This document shows, in pieces, positions 43,705-53,184 of a stretch of 64,000 bases of DNA. Every line of letters begins with the position of its first letter. The first letter of the stretch is position 1. The stretch comes from CAIZQW01 sp942493055 (GTDB lineage Bacteria > Verrucomicrobiota > Kiritimatiellia > RFP12 > UBA1067), in the NCBI GenBank assembly GCA_942493055.1, contig OW818680.1, positions 5,456,001 to 5,520,000 on the forward strand. The letters run 5' to 3'. Both the position numbers and the translations under genes were made by a program. The notes under the pieces are model-generated. The model made no database searches. It saw only the letters and a program-made list of their open reading frames with translations, and had not been told where the DNA came from.

Positions 43705-45033
43705 CTATTTGCTGGGCGTCAGTTGTTCCGAAAGATCGACTCGAGCGTGGCTAGGCATCGCGTTGAATGCGGCAAGGGCTTCGCCGGCTAAGAAGAGCGA
43801 GCCGCAGACGACGATGATGCCCTTGTTGGTTGTAGCCCAGGCTTTTGCGAGTGCGAGTGCGTCGTCAAGGGATGCGCAATCCGTGGCGTCCCGCAAGCCT
43901 GCAATATTCATCTGTCCCAGGGTCTGCCCAGCGCTCAGTGTGCGCGGATTGCGGACCGGCACAGCATAAGCACAGGCCGCAAGCGGAGCAATGCGGTGTA
44001 AATAGGCTGCGACATCCTTGTCCCCGCAGAAGCCTGCGATGAAGGCGATGGGTTGTTTTTTTGCGAGGCTCTTCAAGGTGTTGACCAAAGCATCTGCCCC
44101 GTCCGGATTGTGAGCGCCATCGACGATCATGACGGGATCGCTTTGCACAAGCTGGAAGCGCCCTGGCCAGCAAACGGATTCTAGTCCGGTCTTGTAGGCG
44201 GCTTCAGGAATCTCAAGCGCTTGCGAAAGAACCTGAAGCGTTGCAACGGCTGTTGAAACATTTTCGAGCTGAAAGGCGCCTGCCAAGGGCAAGCGAATAG
44301 GGGGAAGCGTCAATTCCGGGGTCTCGATCTTAAGGGTCTGGCCAGCGAGCGTTTTCTGTGTGGCTGAAACAGTGACAGATTCACACGCATCCATGAATAA
44401 CGACTGATTCTTTGAGGCGATTTCCTGGATCACGCGCCGTGCTTCATCCGGCATCGCTGCGCAGACGACGGGGCGACCAGGCTTGATGATGCCTGCCTTT
44501 TCAAAGGCTATTTTTTCAAACGTGTCCCCCAGCCAGTCGCAATGGTCAAGTCCGATACGGGTGATCGCGGAGATGAGAGGCGTGATGACATTGGTCGCAT
44601 CAAGGCGGCCGCCCAGTCCGGTCTCAATGACCGCCAGGTTGATCTTCTCCGTACGGAAGAGCACGAACATCATCGCGGTCAGGTATTCGAAGTAGGTGAT
44701 TTCGGAAGCAGCGCCAAGAGAGACGATGGCAGCATCGACTTCGGTTGCAGCGCGTTCCAGCATCTCATCCGTGGCTGGGGTGCCGCGCACCAGGAACCGT
44801 TCATTGATGGAGATCAGGTGCGGGGATGTGTAGCGTCCGACTGCATACCCTGCAGCACGAAGGACAGATTCGCACATCGCGGCGACAGAGCCTTTGCCAT
44901 TGGTGCCGGCGATATGGATGGCCGCAAGAGCTTCTTCTGGATGGCCAAGGGCCTCCAGTAAAGTGTGCATGGTGTCGAGCCCGGGTTTCATCCCGAACCG
45001 CCTCCGTGCTGCAAGTTGTTCAAGAAAATTCAT
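43705..45033 (-). CDS. folC: Dihydrofolate synthase / folylpolyglutamate synthase
   Basis: 442 aa. The P-loop 'IAGTNGKGSVAAMCESVL' near residue 45, 'YTSPHLISINERFLV', 'TGLGGRLDATNVI' and 'VDGAHNPDGADALV' are the classic FolC/Mur-ligase motifs. It adds glutamate to dihydropteroate and folates with ATP in the cytoplasm. The length is normal. Upstream on the same strand, 36 nt away, is the radical SAM gene, so the two are likely co-transcribed. Confidence 0.95.
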   Translation of the reverse strand: MNFLEQLAARRRFGMKPGLDTMHTLLEALGHPEEALAAIHIAGTNGKGSVAAMCESVLRAAGYAVGRYTSPHLISINERFLVRGTPATDEMLERAATEVDAAIVSLGAASEITYFEYLTAMMFVLFRTEKINLAVIETGLGGRLDATNVITPLISAITRIGLDHCDWLGDTFEKIAFEKAGIIKPGRPVVCAAMPDEARRVIQEIASKNQSLFMDACESVTVSATQKTLAGQTLKIETPELTLPPIRLPLAGAFQLENVSTAVATLQVLSQALEIPEAAYKTGLESVCWPGRFQLVQSDPVMIVDGAHNPDGADALVNTLKSLAKKQPIAFIAGFCGDKDVAAYLHRIAPLAACAYAVPVRNPRTLSAGQTLGQMNIAGLRDATDCASLDDALALAKAWATTNKGIIVVCGSLFLAGEALAAFNAMPSHARVDLSEQLTPSK

Positions 45034-45069
45034 GGTTGTTTTTTGACAGGATTAACAGGATAAAAAAAA

Positions 45070-46287
45070 TTAGCCGTAGCTCCCGAAGCCGAGGAAGAGG
45101 GTCTTTTTCATGGTGCGATAAAACCAGGTGGTTTCCGGCATGGGGGCGCCTGAGTGGTTGTGGCACCCGCAGGTGGGGCGGCTGGCCAGCTCAGCAAAGA
45201 AGGTGTTGCGACCGGAACTGTCTATTGCGTCGCATGAATTGCAGAGGGAAGCAAGCTCTTTCGGATGGTCCATGAGCACGCATCCGCTGGTCAGCGCCGG
45301 GATCTTGGACTGGAAGAGCGTAAGTAAGAGGGACTGTTCGACATCCGCAACAAGATCATCTTCCATTCGGACATGGCAATCAGAACATTGTATCGGCGGA
45401 CAGGGCTCGACATCGCCAGTCGCGTTGATGTGCAGGTTGATGCCTGCGGCGGCTGGACAGCGGGCGCGGCCCTCCTCATCCCAATACGCGTCAATGATGA
45501 CGGCGGATGTCACGCGCTTGCGCTGTTCGAGGATGAAGGCCCGCAGGTCGCGCACCTGCTGGTCTGTTAAGGCCTCTTCAAAACCAGGGTTGGGGCCTGA
45601 AGGACGATAGATGTAGTACCAGACATAGTGCGCCCCGCGTGCGACCATCTCGTCGATGAACTCCGGACAGGCCGTATCTTTAAAGTTGGATGCTGAAACG
45701 CTTGTTGCAACGCCTGTGACGAGCCCGGCCTTTGAACAGTGATCCAAGGCCTCAAGCGCGCTGGTGTACATGTCGTTATTTCCGCGACGTGCCTGATAAG
45801 AGGCGCCGACCCCCTCGACACTGATCAGGGGAGTGACATTCCCGGCTTGAGCCAGTTTCTTCGCCAGGTCAGCCGTGAGGAACCGTCCGTTGGTGAAGAG
45901 CTGGAAGTAGGCCTTCGGATGTTGCCGCATGAACTCCGGCAGCCACGGAAGGAGCAGGGGTTCGCCGCCCAGGAGGCCAAAGAAGCGGACACCCTGCGTG
46001 GCGCAGTCGCGGATGATCTTGTCGAGCAGGGCCGGATCCATGTCTTGTGGCTTCTCGACTCCAGTTGCCCAGCAGCCTTTGCAGGTCAGGTTGCAACGTT
46101 GGGTCACGCTGATAAAGACGATCGGCGGAAAACGCAGCCCCTGCTTCAGGCGTTGCTTGAATTTCTTGAACGCCAGCATGTTGTTCATGCCTGCGCCTAT
46201 GACGAAATTCCACAGCACGCGAGGTTTGACTTCGCGCATCAGGCGTATGGGCAATGAGGTGCTTCTTTTCATATCGTGCTCATCCAA
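45070..46287 (-). CDS. Radical SAM / SPASM-domain protein of unknown substrate
   Basis: 405 aa. The cluster motif CxxxCxxC is seen as 'CNLTCKGC' (Cys65, Cys69, Cys72), followed by 'FGLLGGEPLLLPWLPEFM'. The C-terminal part is cysteine-rich ('CPPIQCSDCHV', 'CNSCDAIDSS', 'CGCHNHSG'), which fits a SPASM-type region with extra Fe-S clusters. Related proteins modify peptides or help to build cofactors; neither target nor partner peptide is visible nearby. ATG at 46287, or 46272 five codons later; neither has a clear ribosome-binding site. Upstream of folC on the same strand. Confidence 0.85.
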   Translation of the reverse strand: MDEHDMKRSTSLPIRLMREVKPRVLWNFVIGAGMNNMLAFKKFKQRLKQGLRFPPIVFISVTQRCNLTCKGCWATGVEKPQDMDPALLDKIIRDCATQGVRFFGLLGGEPLLLPWLPEFMRQHPKAYFQLFTNGRFLTADLAKKLAQAGNVTPLISVEGVGASYQARRGNNDMYTSALEALDHCSKAGLVTGVATSVSASNFKDTACPEFIDEMVARGAHYVWYYIYRPSGPNPGFEEALTDQQVRDLRAFILEQRKRVTSAVIIDAYWDEEGRARCPAAAGINLHINATGDVEPCPPIQCSDCHVRMEDDLVADVEQSLLLTLFQSKIPALTSGCVLMDHPKELASLCNSCDAIDSSGRNTFFAELASRPTCGCHNHSGAPMPETTWFYRTMKKTLFLGFGSYG

Positions 46288-46303
46288 GACAGTGTTGATC
46301 AGT

Positions 46304-46333
46304 AGTATATCTGTTCTGGCATCTCAAATACAA
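46304..46333 (-). promoter_or_regulatory. Candidate promoter of the radical SAM gene
   Basis: Minus strand: TTGTAT-N18-TATACT, with the -10 16 nt before the first ATG. Confidence 0.5.
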
Positions 46334-46391
46334 GTTTTACGCGATGTAATATAAGGGCGCAACTGCTTTTCGAGAATCTCCTGGGCGTATA

Positions 46392-46467
46392 GGCGTCCTC
46401 GCCTGTGCACTGGCGGCTAAGAGCGCCGCCAGCAATTGTTTTAATTGAAGTGTACAGGCGAGACGTC
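46392..46467. repeat. Palindromic element 1 of 3
   Basis: Imperfect arms 46392-46411 and 46449-46467 (sharing TCGCCTGT/ACAGGCGA) enclose an inner hairpin GGCGGC...GCCGCC. It has a nested-hairpin layout as in bacterial interspersed mosaic elements. Confidence 0.65.
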
Positions 46468-46528
46468 GCTTGTCTTAGCGCCAATCTTGTCTGTCCCCCT
46501 GTCGCCAAAAATGAACCTCCTCTTTCAT

Positions 46529-46592
46529 GCGGGCGGGACGCCCACGCTCCCTTCTATTGCTGCTCTCAAAGGAGCGCGGGCATCTTGCCCGC
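46529..46592. repeat. Palindromic element 2 of 3
   Basis: Arms 46529-46550 and 46571-46592 are about 80% reverse complementary, and each arm itself has a small GGGCN(4-6)GCCC hairpin. Confidence 0.7.
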
Positions 46593-46622
46593 CGGAGCCG
46601 GGACGGCTCCGCCACCTTATTG

Positions 46623-46703
46623 CCCTGGGAGCGCCGACGTCCGCGTCGGCAAGAAAGGTGGCGCGGGCGGTCAAGGCCGACGGGGACGTCGGCGTTCCCA
46701 GGG
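46623..46703. repeat. Palindromic element 3 of 3
   Basis: Arms 46623-46650 and 46676-46703 match in reverse complement at 26 of 28 positions, each with an inner GCCGACG hairpin. Together with elements 1 and 2 it fills the gene-free stretch 46334-46976. Confidence 0.8.
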
Positions 46704-46976
46704 GATAAGCCCTTCGATTGCAACAAGCTAACACTGAATACAAAGAAGAAGCGGGCTTGAAAAAGTTAGTGCCATTGGGCAAGACGCATATACGCCCAGG
46801 AGACCTGCCCCGTCAATTGGTCCATGAATCGCAGATGCCCCCCCCAATAATCAATTTCCTCTTGCATTATGTGTCCCAAAGAGAGAAACTAGAGACATCT
46901 CCTTTTTAATTGCCAGCAATTGACTTACAAACATGAAGATTGTTTTTAAAATTGAGTTTGATGAAAAGTAAAAAAC

Positions 46977-47375
46977 ATGACTAGAATTAATGTAGTGCTC
47001 TTGATTTTGCTCGCGTCCGTCGTGTGCACAGGGATGCTGATTCTGATTCGGCGGTTCGTTAAGTGGCCCCCTGCAAGGCGTTTTTTCAACGCTGCGATTG
47101 GGTCTGTCATCATATTCATAACCCTTATGTTCCTGGTTTTCACGTTTGGCTATAACTCTTACGACCGCGCGTTTAATGAGGCATTCGCAGAATATTTCAA
47201 CGTTCCAGCCGAGGGCCAATCCGCTGTTCTCGAGCGGGAAAGAAAAAGGAAGATGAAGGATGAGACCCTTGAGAGCATCGCGGCTGGCATCGCGTTGGTT
47301 ATCTGCGCTCTGGCCACGTATCTAACAAGGGTAAGACGTTCGAAGCACCCCCACTCGAACCGAGCTGATGTGTGA
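46977..47375 (+). CDS. Small membrane protein of unknown function
   Basis: 132 aa with three likely membrane segments (about 5-24, 38-58 and 100-115), separated by a soluble stretch rich in charged residues ('VLERERKRKMKDETLE'). I do not recognise the family. The ribosome-binding site is weak. The AT-rich sequence before it (46860-46976) may hold a promoter. It is followed 79 nt later by the fucosidase gene. Confidence 0.55.
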   Translation: MTRINVVLLILLASVVCTGMLILIRRFVKWPPARRFFNAAIGSVIIFITLMFLVFTFGYNSYDRAFNEAFAEYFNVPAEGQSAVLERERKRKMKDETLESIAAGIALVICALATYLTRVRRSKHPHSNRADV

Positions 47376-47454
47376 TCAACTGTTTGATGTACTCACATTT
47401 TTCAGTATTCCAAAATTCCCAATATTCCATCATTCCAGTGAAGTTAAGGAACTC

Positions 47455-50052
47455 ATGCATCAGATCAACAGTCCTATCAAGCGCGCCTTCTTTGGGATTC
47501 TCCTGCTGGCGTTCCTTGTAAAGCCCACACGCGTTGGTGCTGAGCTGTCAGCAGGACATGCCAAGCTGGAGCGCTCTTTTTGGGTGCATGCCTCGCTGGG
47601 ACACTCGACGCAAAAGGGGTATTGGGGGCCGGACTTTCCTGGTGTCGAGCCGCCTACGCGCCAAGAGATCGAGAATGCCGCTCACATGTTGACAGGCCCT
47701 TACAAGGCGAATCGACTCTATTTGATCTATCACAAGGAGATGCCGCTGGCGGATGCCCGGCGGGTCTTTGCCTGGTGGCGCGAGGCGTGTCCGAAGTCTG
47801 TCGAACTAGTGCCTGCCTTATTGCTTCGGATGTATGACAAGAAACAGACCCCTGTCTTTACGGCTGAGGAGGTGCGTGAACTCGCCGACTTCTGTCGTGC
47901 GGAGATCAACGCTGAGCGCGTCGCTGTCTATGATGTATATTCAAAGCGTGACCAAGGCGAGGCGCTGGCGCTTTTAGCCAAGTCGTTCACGAATGGACTC
48001 GTCCGCCTAGGGGTTCAACCCTCGGAGAAGATTGCCCCGCCTTTTGTCGCTGCTGTCCAGGATACATGGAGCGGTTTTTGTCATGGCACGCGCAACCAGG
48101 AGGATTGGCAGCAGCCCGGCTTCGGCGCAGAGACCCTGCGGAAGTGGGTTGAAGCGCGAAATCTGGAAACCAAGCCAACGGTCTGGAACTTAATCGTCGT
48201 GGCATGGGATTACAAGGCTACGGCGCGTGGCGGGTATCCGGGATATGATGATGCGGAGAAGAACATGCCGCTTCCCGCCGGACGGAACCTGCTGGGGGCA
48301 GAATTGATCACGAAGACCGCGTCACGCAACACGTTCGCAGGATTCAGCAGCGACCTCTATATCCTGCAGGAGAATTCGCGAAGTGCGGTCCACGACGGCA
48401 AAAGCAACTCTTTCTACCAGGCACTCCGAGAGGGGAAGGCGTATCAGGGCTACTATGCCGCACCTTTCCAAGAGATCACGAAAATCTATACTGAGCTCGA
48501 AAAGGGAGTGTTCTATGAGCCGACGCGTGAGAGTCTCTCAAGACATGCGGTGCCGGAATGGTATCAGGATGCCAAGATCGGGTTCTTTTATCACTGGGGA
48601 CCGCAATCCGTCGTGGGTGAGAAATTCGACAAGGATGCGCTCCTCTTTTGCCGGGCACAGGGGAAATACGCCGGGATGCACGCGAAGAATCCTCCGGGAC
48701 AATGGGGCGCATCCATGTACCCCAAGCCGGGGAAACCTGATAATCAGCAGAACGGCGCTTATCTGTTGCACACGAAATGGTATGGCGATCCCAAGACCTT
48801 CGGCTACAAAGATCTCATTCCCTTGATGACGGGCGAGAAGTTCGATCCTGAGGGCATGGTCAAACTGTTGGATGAGGCGGGCGTGAAATACATTGCCCCT
48901 ATGGCGGTCCATCATGACGGATTCGCGATGTGGGACTCAAAGGTCATCGATACGTTTAACGCCGCCAAGATGGGCCCGAAGAAGGATACGACGAAGCTGG
49001 TCATCGAGGCCGCCCGGAAACGCAATATGAAAGTCGGCGTCTCCACCCATGTCATGCGCCACTCCTGGTACTACCCCAAGTTGGAAGGCTACGACACCAG
49101 CGATCCGCAGTATGCCCAACTCTATGGAGAAGGGGTTGAAAAGGGCGGACTTCCCAAACCTGCTGCCCTTGTGAAATGGGAGAACACGCTCAAGGAGCTG
49201 ATCGACATCTTCCATCCTGATTATATTTTCTCGGATGGCGACACGGCGGATGTCTTCTGCAACACCGGCAGTTACGTGTGCACCGAAGCATTCCGGCGGA
49301 TCGTGGCATACTATTACAACGCGGCGCAATCCTGGGGCGGCGAACCGGTCATCACCTTCAAGCGGGAGTCGCTCTACAAAGAGGAGGCTGTGCCTGATTA
49401 CGAAGGGGGCAAGCTCTTTGGTATTGCCCCGTACAAATGGCAGACGCACAGTTCCATCTGCGGATGGTTCTATCGCAATGGTGAAAGCGTCACGCCCTCC
49501 AAAACCCTCTTCCGTGACATCCTCGATGTCGTCAGCAAGAACGGGAACATGCTCATCAGTCTCGGACTCAAAGGCGATGGCTCCATGCAGGCCTGCGAAA
49601 TCGCCTTTCTGAAAGACATGGCCATCTGGACGCGCGCTTTGGGCGAGGGGATCTTCGCCACGCGTCCCTGGCTGGTCTATGGCGAATTGGAGCCAGGGGA
49701 AAAGGCAGAGGAGTTCGCGCTCGACAAGAAGGGGATCGTCTTTGATGATCCCGCGACCATCCGTAAAGGACGCCTCAAACTGCATGAGGGCGATCTACGT
49801 TTCACCCGTAGCAAAGATGGCACGTGCATTTATGTTGCACGTTTGTCGTGGCCGCAAAAGTCTTTCACTGTCTCCGCATTTTCCGCAACGGGCATTGGAA
49901 AAGATGTCGGGATTGCATCCCTCTCACTGCTGGGAAGCGATGAAAAAATAGGTTGGACGCGTGACGTAAACGGTATCACGATTACGCCTCCTGCAAAGAC
50001 CCTGTTTGAAGATCCAAGCTGGCCTGTGATTTTCAAAATTGTGACGGAGTAG
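47455..50052 (+). CDS. Secreted alpha-L-fucosidase (GH29) with an extra N-terminal domain
   Basis: 865 aa from the ATG at 47455 (TAAGGA upstream). A signal peptide (about 1-28, ending 'RVGA') is followed by a ~300-residue domain ('GPYKANRLYLIYHKEMPLADA...') that I cannot assign. The GH29 barrel starts near residue 350 with 'WYQDAKIGFFYHWGPQSV' and 'KYIAPMAVHHDGFAMWDS', and has the nucleophile aspartate in 'DYIFSDGDTADV' (Asp594). A C-terminal beta-sandwich follows. It would release alpha-L-fucose from glycans such as fucoidan, mucin or plant side chains. GH29 proteins are normally ~450-600 aa, so the front domain is an addition. Confidence 0.9.
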   Translation: MHQINSPIKRAFFGILLLAFLVKPTRVGAELSAGHAKLERSFWVHASLGHSTQKGYWGPDFPGVEPPTRQEIENAAHMLTGPYKANRLYLIYHKEMPLADARRVFAWWREACPKSVELVPALLLRMYDKKQTPVFTAEEVRELADFCRAEINAERVAVYDVYSKRDQGEALALLAKSFTNGLVRLGVQPSEKIAPPFVAAVQDTWSGFCHGTRNQEDWQQPGFGAETLRKWVEARNLETKPTVWNLIVVAWDYKATARGGYPGYDDAEKNMPLPAGRNLLGAELITKTASRNTFAGFSSDLYILQENSRSAVHDGKSNSFYQALREGKAYQGYYAAPFQEITKIYTELEKGVFYEPTRESLSRHAVPEWYQDAKIGFFYHWGPQSVVGEKFDKDALLFCRAQGKYAGMHAKNPPGQWGASMYPKPGKPDNQQNGAYLLHTKWYGDPKTFGYKDLIPLMTGEKFDPEGMVKLLDEAGVKYIAPMAVHHDGFAMWDSKVIDTFNAAKMGPKKDTTKLVIEAARKRNMKVGVSTHVMRHSWYYPKLEGYDTSDPQYAQLYGEGVEKGGLPKPAALVKWENTLKELIDIFHPDYIFSDGDTADVFCNTGSYVCTEAFRRIVAYYYNAAQSWGGEPVITFKRESLYKEEAVPDYEGGKLFGIAPYKWQTHSSICGWFYRNGESVTPSKTLFRDILDVVSKNGNMLISLGLKGDGSMQACEIAFLKDMAIWTRALGEGIFATRPWLVYGELEPGEKAEEFALDKKGIVFDDPATIRKGRLKLHEGDLRFTRSKDGTCIYVARLSWPQKSFTVSAFSATGIGKDVGIASLSLLGSDEKIGWTRDVNGITITPPAKTLFEDPSWPVIFKIVTE

Positions 50053-50112
50053 TGAAGTTCTCTTGTTTTGCGCATGGAAATCACACGTAAGTAGATGCCG
50101 AGATATTTTGGA

Positions 50113-50294
50113 GTGCGGTGACAAGCAAAGCCGTGAGGCAAGCGCGGCACCGCTTTTCTTGGCTTCCTAAAAGCGGCGTCGTGCGGAATACCGCTTGCTT
50201 CGCGCGTCTCCAAAGAGAACACGCTCTGCATGTTCTCCGCTTAGCCGCCGTGGACGTTTGAGCCTTGGCGGATGGGCTCCTGATGAGGTCCGCC
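50113..50294. repeat. REP-like intergenic stretch
   Basis: Several short inverted repeats follow one another: GCGGTG (50115) with CACCGC (50149), a hairpin rich in GCGG/CCGC near 50150-50260, and GGCGGA (50269-50274) with TCCGCC (50289-50294). I see no gene in 50053-50343. Confidence 0.5.
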
Positions 50295-50306
50295 CTATAA
50301 TCAGGA

Positions 50307-50336
50307 TTGAACGCCGGTCTGTAATCGTGCTAATAT
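50307..50336 (+). promoter_or_regulatory. Candidate leaderless promoter
   Basis: TTGAAC-N18-TAATAT, with the -10 ending 7 nt before the ATG at 50344 and no ribosome-binding site between. Confidence 0.55.
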
Positions 50337-50343
50337 CTGAACT

Positions 50344-52179
50344 ATGAAAAATATTAAGTTACTCCTCTTCCCCCTTTTTCTATCATCGTTGTACGCGGCT
50401 GAGGTAGCGCCGAAAGGCGATCATATCCTGGTCGAAGCCGAAGGCTTTGCATCGCCCGGAGGCTGGGTGGTTGATCCGCAGTTCATGGACATCATGGGCT
50501 CGCCCTATCTGCTGGCGCATGGACTCGGCCAGCCTGTCGCAGACGCGACCACCGAAGTCGATGTTCCTGTTGCGGGTTCTTATCGCATCTGGGTGCGCAC
50601 CAAGGACTGGGTTGCCCAATGGAAGGCGCCTGGCGCGCCCGGCAAGTTCCAGGTGCTCGTCAATGGCAAGGCGCTGGAGCCGACCTTCGGCACTGTGGGT
50701 GCGCAGTGGCACTGGCAGGAGGGAGGAGCCATTGAGTTGCAGGCAGGAAAGAATCGACTCGCCTTACACGATCTCACAGGCTTTGAGGGACGTTGCGATG
50801 CCATCCTCCTTTCGCGCGATGCAGCGTTTGTTCCGTCGAATGCAGACCCTGAGTTGGCAATCTTCCGTCGGAAGTGCTTGGGTCTCCCGGAGCAGCCAGA
50901 GACAGCAGGGGAGTTTGATTTGGTGGTGACTGGCGGTGGCATTGCCGGCACCTGCGCCGCGCTTTCAGCGGCACGACTGGGATTGAAGGTGGCGCTGATT
51001 CAGGATCGTCCTGTGCTGGGCGGCAATAACAGTTCAGAGGTGCGCGTGTGGTTGCAAGGCGCGCGCAACAAGAAGCCGTGGCCACGCATTGGCGATGTGG
51101 TCTCTGAATTGGAGCAGAAGAAGAGCGCCCATTACGGTCCGTCCAATACGAAAGAGATTTATGAGGATGAGAAGAAGCTCGCGCTGGTGCGGGCCGAGAC
51201 GAATATCACGCTGGTGCTCGATCATCGCGTGAACGCTGCCGAGGTTGTTGATGGACGCATCCGCGCCGTGATAGCGCAGTCCACCACCAGCGGACGCCGC
51301 CTGCGCTTTGTCGCAAAGTATGTAGCTGACTGCACAGGCGATGCTGCGGTCGGTGCGCTCGCAGGTGCGGATTTCGAATTGGAACCCAAGGGGCACATGG
51401 GACCGTGCAACCTCTGGAATGTTGCGCCGTCCAAGGAGGCGGTCTCCTTCCCGCGTTGTCCCTGGGCGCTTGACCTGACGGACAAGCCCTTTCCTGGACG
51501 TGGCAAGGGAAAGCCTGATCCGCATAAACTGGGCGGCTGGTATTGGGAGAGCGGCTTTGACCGCGACCCGATGCAGGAGATGGAATATGTGCGCGACTGG
51601 AATTTCCGCGCCATGTATGGGGCCTGGGATGCGCTCAAGAATGTGGACAAGGTATTGCCCACCTATACGCTCAACTGGTCCGCCTATATTCTGGGCAAAC
51701 GCGAATCGCGTCGGCTCATGGGCGATGTGGTTCTGACCTGGGATGATCTGGTCAAAGACCGCCAATTCCCTGATGCTGCTGCGCCGACGGGCTGGAGCAA
51801 CGATCTGCACCTGCCGGATCCAGCGTATGAAAAGGGCTTTAAGGGTGACGCCTTCATCTCCCATGCGCTTTTCGGACAGTTCCCTGCCTACAAGGAGAAG
51901 AGGCCCTTCTGGATTCCCTATCGCGCGCTCTACTCGCGCAATATCGCGAACCTCTTCATGGCTGGACGCTGCATCAGCGTCAAGCACGAAGCATTAGGAG
52001 CCGTGCGCGTGATGCGGACCGGCGGATGCATGGGCGAGGTCGTCGGCATGGCCGCCAGCTTGTGCGTCAAGCACGATGCTCCCCCGCGTACGGTCTACGA
52101 AAAGCACCTCTCCGAACTCCAAGACCTCATGCGGCGCGGTACTGGAAAGTCCACTGAATTGGAAAAGGAGATGAAATGA
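50344..52179 (+). CDS. Secreted FAD-dependent oxidoreductase with an N-terminal jelly-roll domain
   Basis: 611 aa. A signal peptide (about 1-18, 'SLYAA') is followed by a carbohydrate-binding-like beta domain ('GSYRIWVRTKDWV...GKFQVLVNGKAL', about 25-165). The FAD-binding part starts with 'DLVVTGGGIAGTCAALSAARLG' (Gly197) and continues with 'GGNNSSEVRVWLQGA' and 'NLFMAGRCISVKHEALGAVRVM', typical of the FAD_oxidored family (PF12831) seen in polysaccharide loci of PVC bacteria and Bacteroidetes. The substrate is unknown, probably a sugar or sugar derivative. The stop overlaps the next start. Confidence 0.88.
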   Translation: MKNIKLLLFPLFLSSLYAAEVAPKGDHILVEAEGFASPGGWVVDPQFMDIMGSPYLLAHGLGQPVADATTEVDVPVAGSYRIWVRTKDWVAQWKAPGAPGKFQVLVNGKALEPTFGTVGAQWHWQEGGAIELQAGKNRLALHDLTGFEGRCDAILLSRDAAFVPSNADPELAIFRRKCLGLPEQPETAGEFDLVVTGGGIAGTCAALSAARLGLKVALIQDRPVLGGNNSSEVRVWLQGARNKKPWPRIGDVVSELEQKKSAHYGPSNTKEIYEDEKKLALVRAETNITLVLDHRVNAAEVVDGRIRAVIAQSTTSGRRLRFVAKYVADCTGDAAVGALAGADFELEPKGHMGPCNLWNVAPSKEAVSFPRCPWALDLTDKPFPGRGKGKPDPHKLGGWYWESGFDRDPMQEMEYVRDWNFRAMYGAWDALKNVDKVLPTYTLNWSAYILGKRESRRLMGDVVLTWDDLVKDRQFPDAAAPTGWSNDLHLPDPAYEKGFKGDAFISHALFGQFPAYKEKRPFWIPYRALYSRNIANLFMAGRCISVKHEALGAVRVMRTGGCMGEVVGMAASLCVKHDAPPRTVYEKHLSELQDLMRRGTGKSTELEKEMK

Positions 52180-52589
52180 TAAGCACGATCATTGTCGGGT
52201 TTGTTCTGTCAGAGGGATTGATATTAGGCATCGTCGCTTACGTTTTATATGCGCGAAAGAGAGCAAAGCTCAGCCTTTGTATCCAAGCCCAGGGGATCGT
52301 TGTTGATCTCAAGCAGCATGCTAGCGACGAGGGTGGGCCGACGATTCATCCTGTCATTACGTTCCGGGCGAAGAATGGGGCGGATGTTACATTTGAAAGC
52401 AAGTTCGGCAGTTCATGGTGGAAGATCAAAAAGGGGGACAGGGTCAATATCCTCGTCAATCAAGCCAACCCGAACGATTCGGAAGTGGTCAATTTCATAG
52501 CGCAATGGGGAGTCCCGTTGATCCTGGCAATCGCATCAGCAGGATCTTTGGTGTTTGCGCCGTTGGCCTATCTGATCCTGAAAGATTAA
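52176..52589 (+). CDS. DUF3592-type membrane protein
   Basis: 137 aa. Two membrane segments (about 5-25 and 110-132) flank a small beta domain ('QAQGIVVDLKQHASDEGGPTIHPVITFRAKNG' region, about 37-100) typical of DUF3592. The role is unknown. The start codon overlaps the stop of the oxidoreductase (ATGA), so the two are translated together. It ends 12 nt before the convergent neighbour. Confidence 0.8.
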   Translation: MISTIIVGFVLSEGLILGIVAYVLYARKRAKLSLCIQAQGIVVDLKQHASDEGGPTIHPVITFRAKNGADVTFESKFGSSWWKIKKGDRVNILVNQANPNDSEVVNFIAQWGVPLILAIASAGSLVFAPLAYLILKD

Positions 52590-52601
52590 TCGTGTCATCT
52601 C

Positions 52602-53093
52602 TTATTGCTGTCCAATGCGATTCACGCGGGAGATGACGTTGATCATGACTGCCCGGGTTACTTCTTGTATGCCAGGGACCTTGCTTTCGCGTGAGCCGGC
52701 CACGTTGAGGACGCCCTCTTGCAGTGGCAGAGAGACCAGCCATTCGACAATCCGGTTGGTGGCGTCTTTCCGGTCGGCTGCCAGATTCACGACGAGGTGG
52801 GGCTTCTTGTGCTTCTCTGCAAATGCGCAGGTTCGGAGCGAGGCGCTCTTGACTAAGCCGCAGACCATGACAAGTGTTGCATCTGAATCCACGACATTCG
52901 CCTCGGTGCGTTCCACGTAAGAGGTTGTTTGCGTTTCACGCAGGGCCTCATGCCGTGAAGGGACGCCTCCGTCCTCGGCGCGCCTGCCTTTGGGCACCCA
53001 GCCGCCGTAGGGGAGCTTGCAGGCAATGGCAGCGTCAAGCCCGCCGCGGTCAGCGCCTGTCTGTCCGCCAGAAACGATCTTTGCTATTTTCAT
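52602..53093 (-). CDS. Putative molybdenum carrier / SLOG-fold nucleotide-binding protein
   Basis: 163 aa. 'MKIAKIVSGGQTGADRGGLDAAI' at the start and 'GGWVPKGRRAEDGGVP' after it are the signature of the putative molybdenum carrier family (PF12694), a Rossmann-like SLOG-type fold. The 'molybdenum' role comes from one structure-based proposal, and the actual ligand may be a nucleotide. Cytoplasmic, single gene on the minus strand. Confidence 0.85.
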   Translation of the reverse strand: MKIAKIVSGGQTGADRGGLDAAIACKLPYGGWVPKGRRAEDGGVPSRHEALRETQTTSYVERTEANVVDSDATLVMVCGLVKSASLRTCAFAEKHKKPHLVVNLAADRKDATNRIVEWLVSLPLQEGVLNVAGSRESKVPGIQEVTRAVMINVISRVNRIGQQ

Positions 53094-53184
53094 GTTTTCA
53101 GCTTATCACAGAGGCGAGGTTGAAGCATTGAAAAAGAGTAAAGGATCCAGATCTTTTTTAACCCAAACAGGATATATTTTGGTG

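Noticed and set aside
46405..46782. Several 60-110 aa open frames on both strands
   Set aside because: They run through palindromic repeats, overlap each other in different frames and lack ribosome-binding sites.
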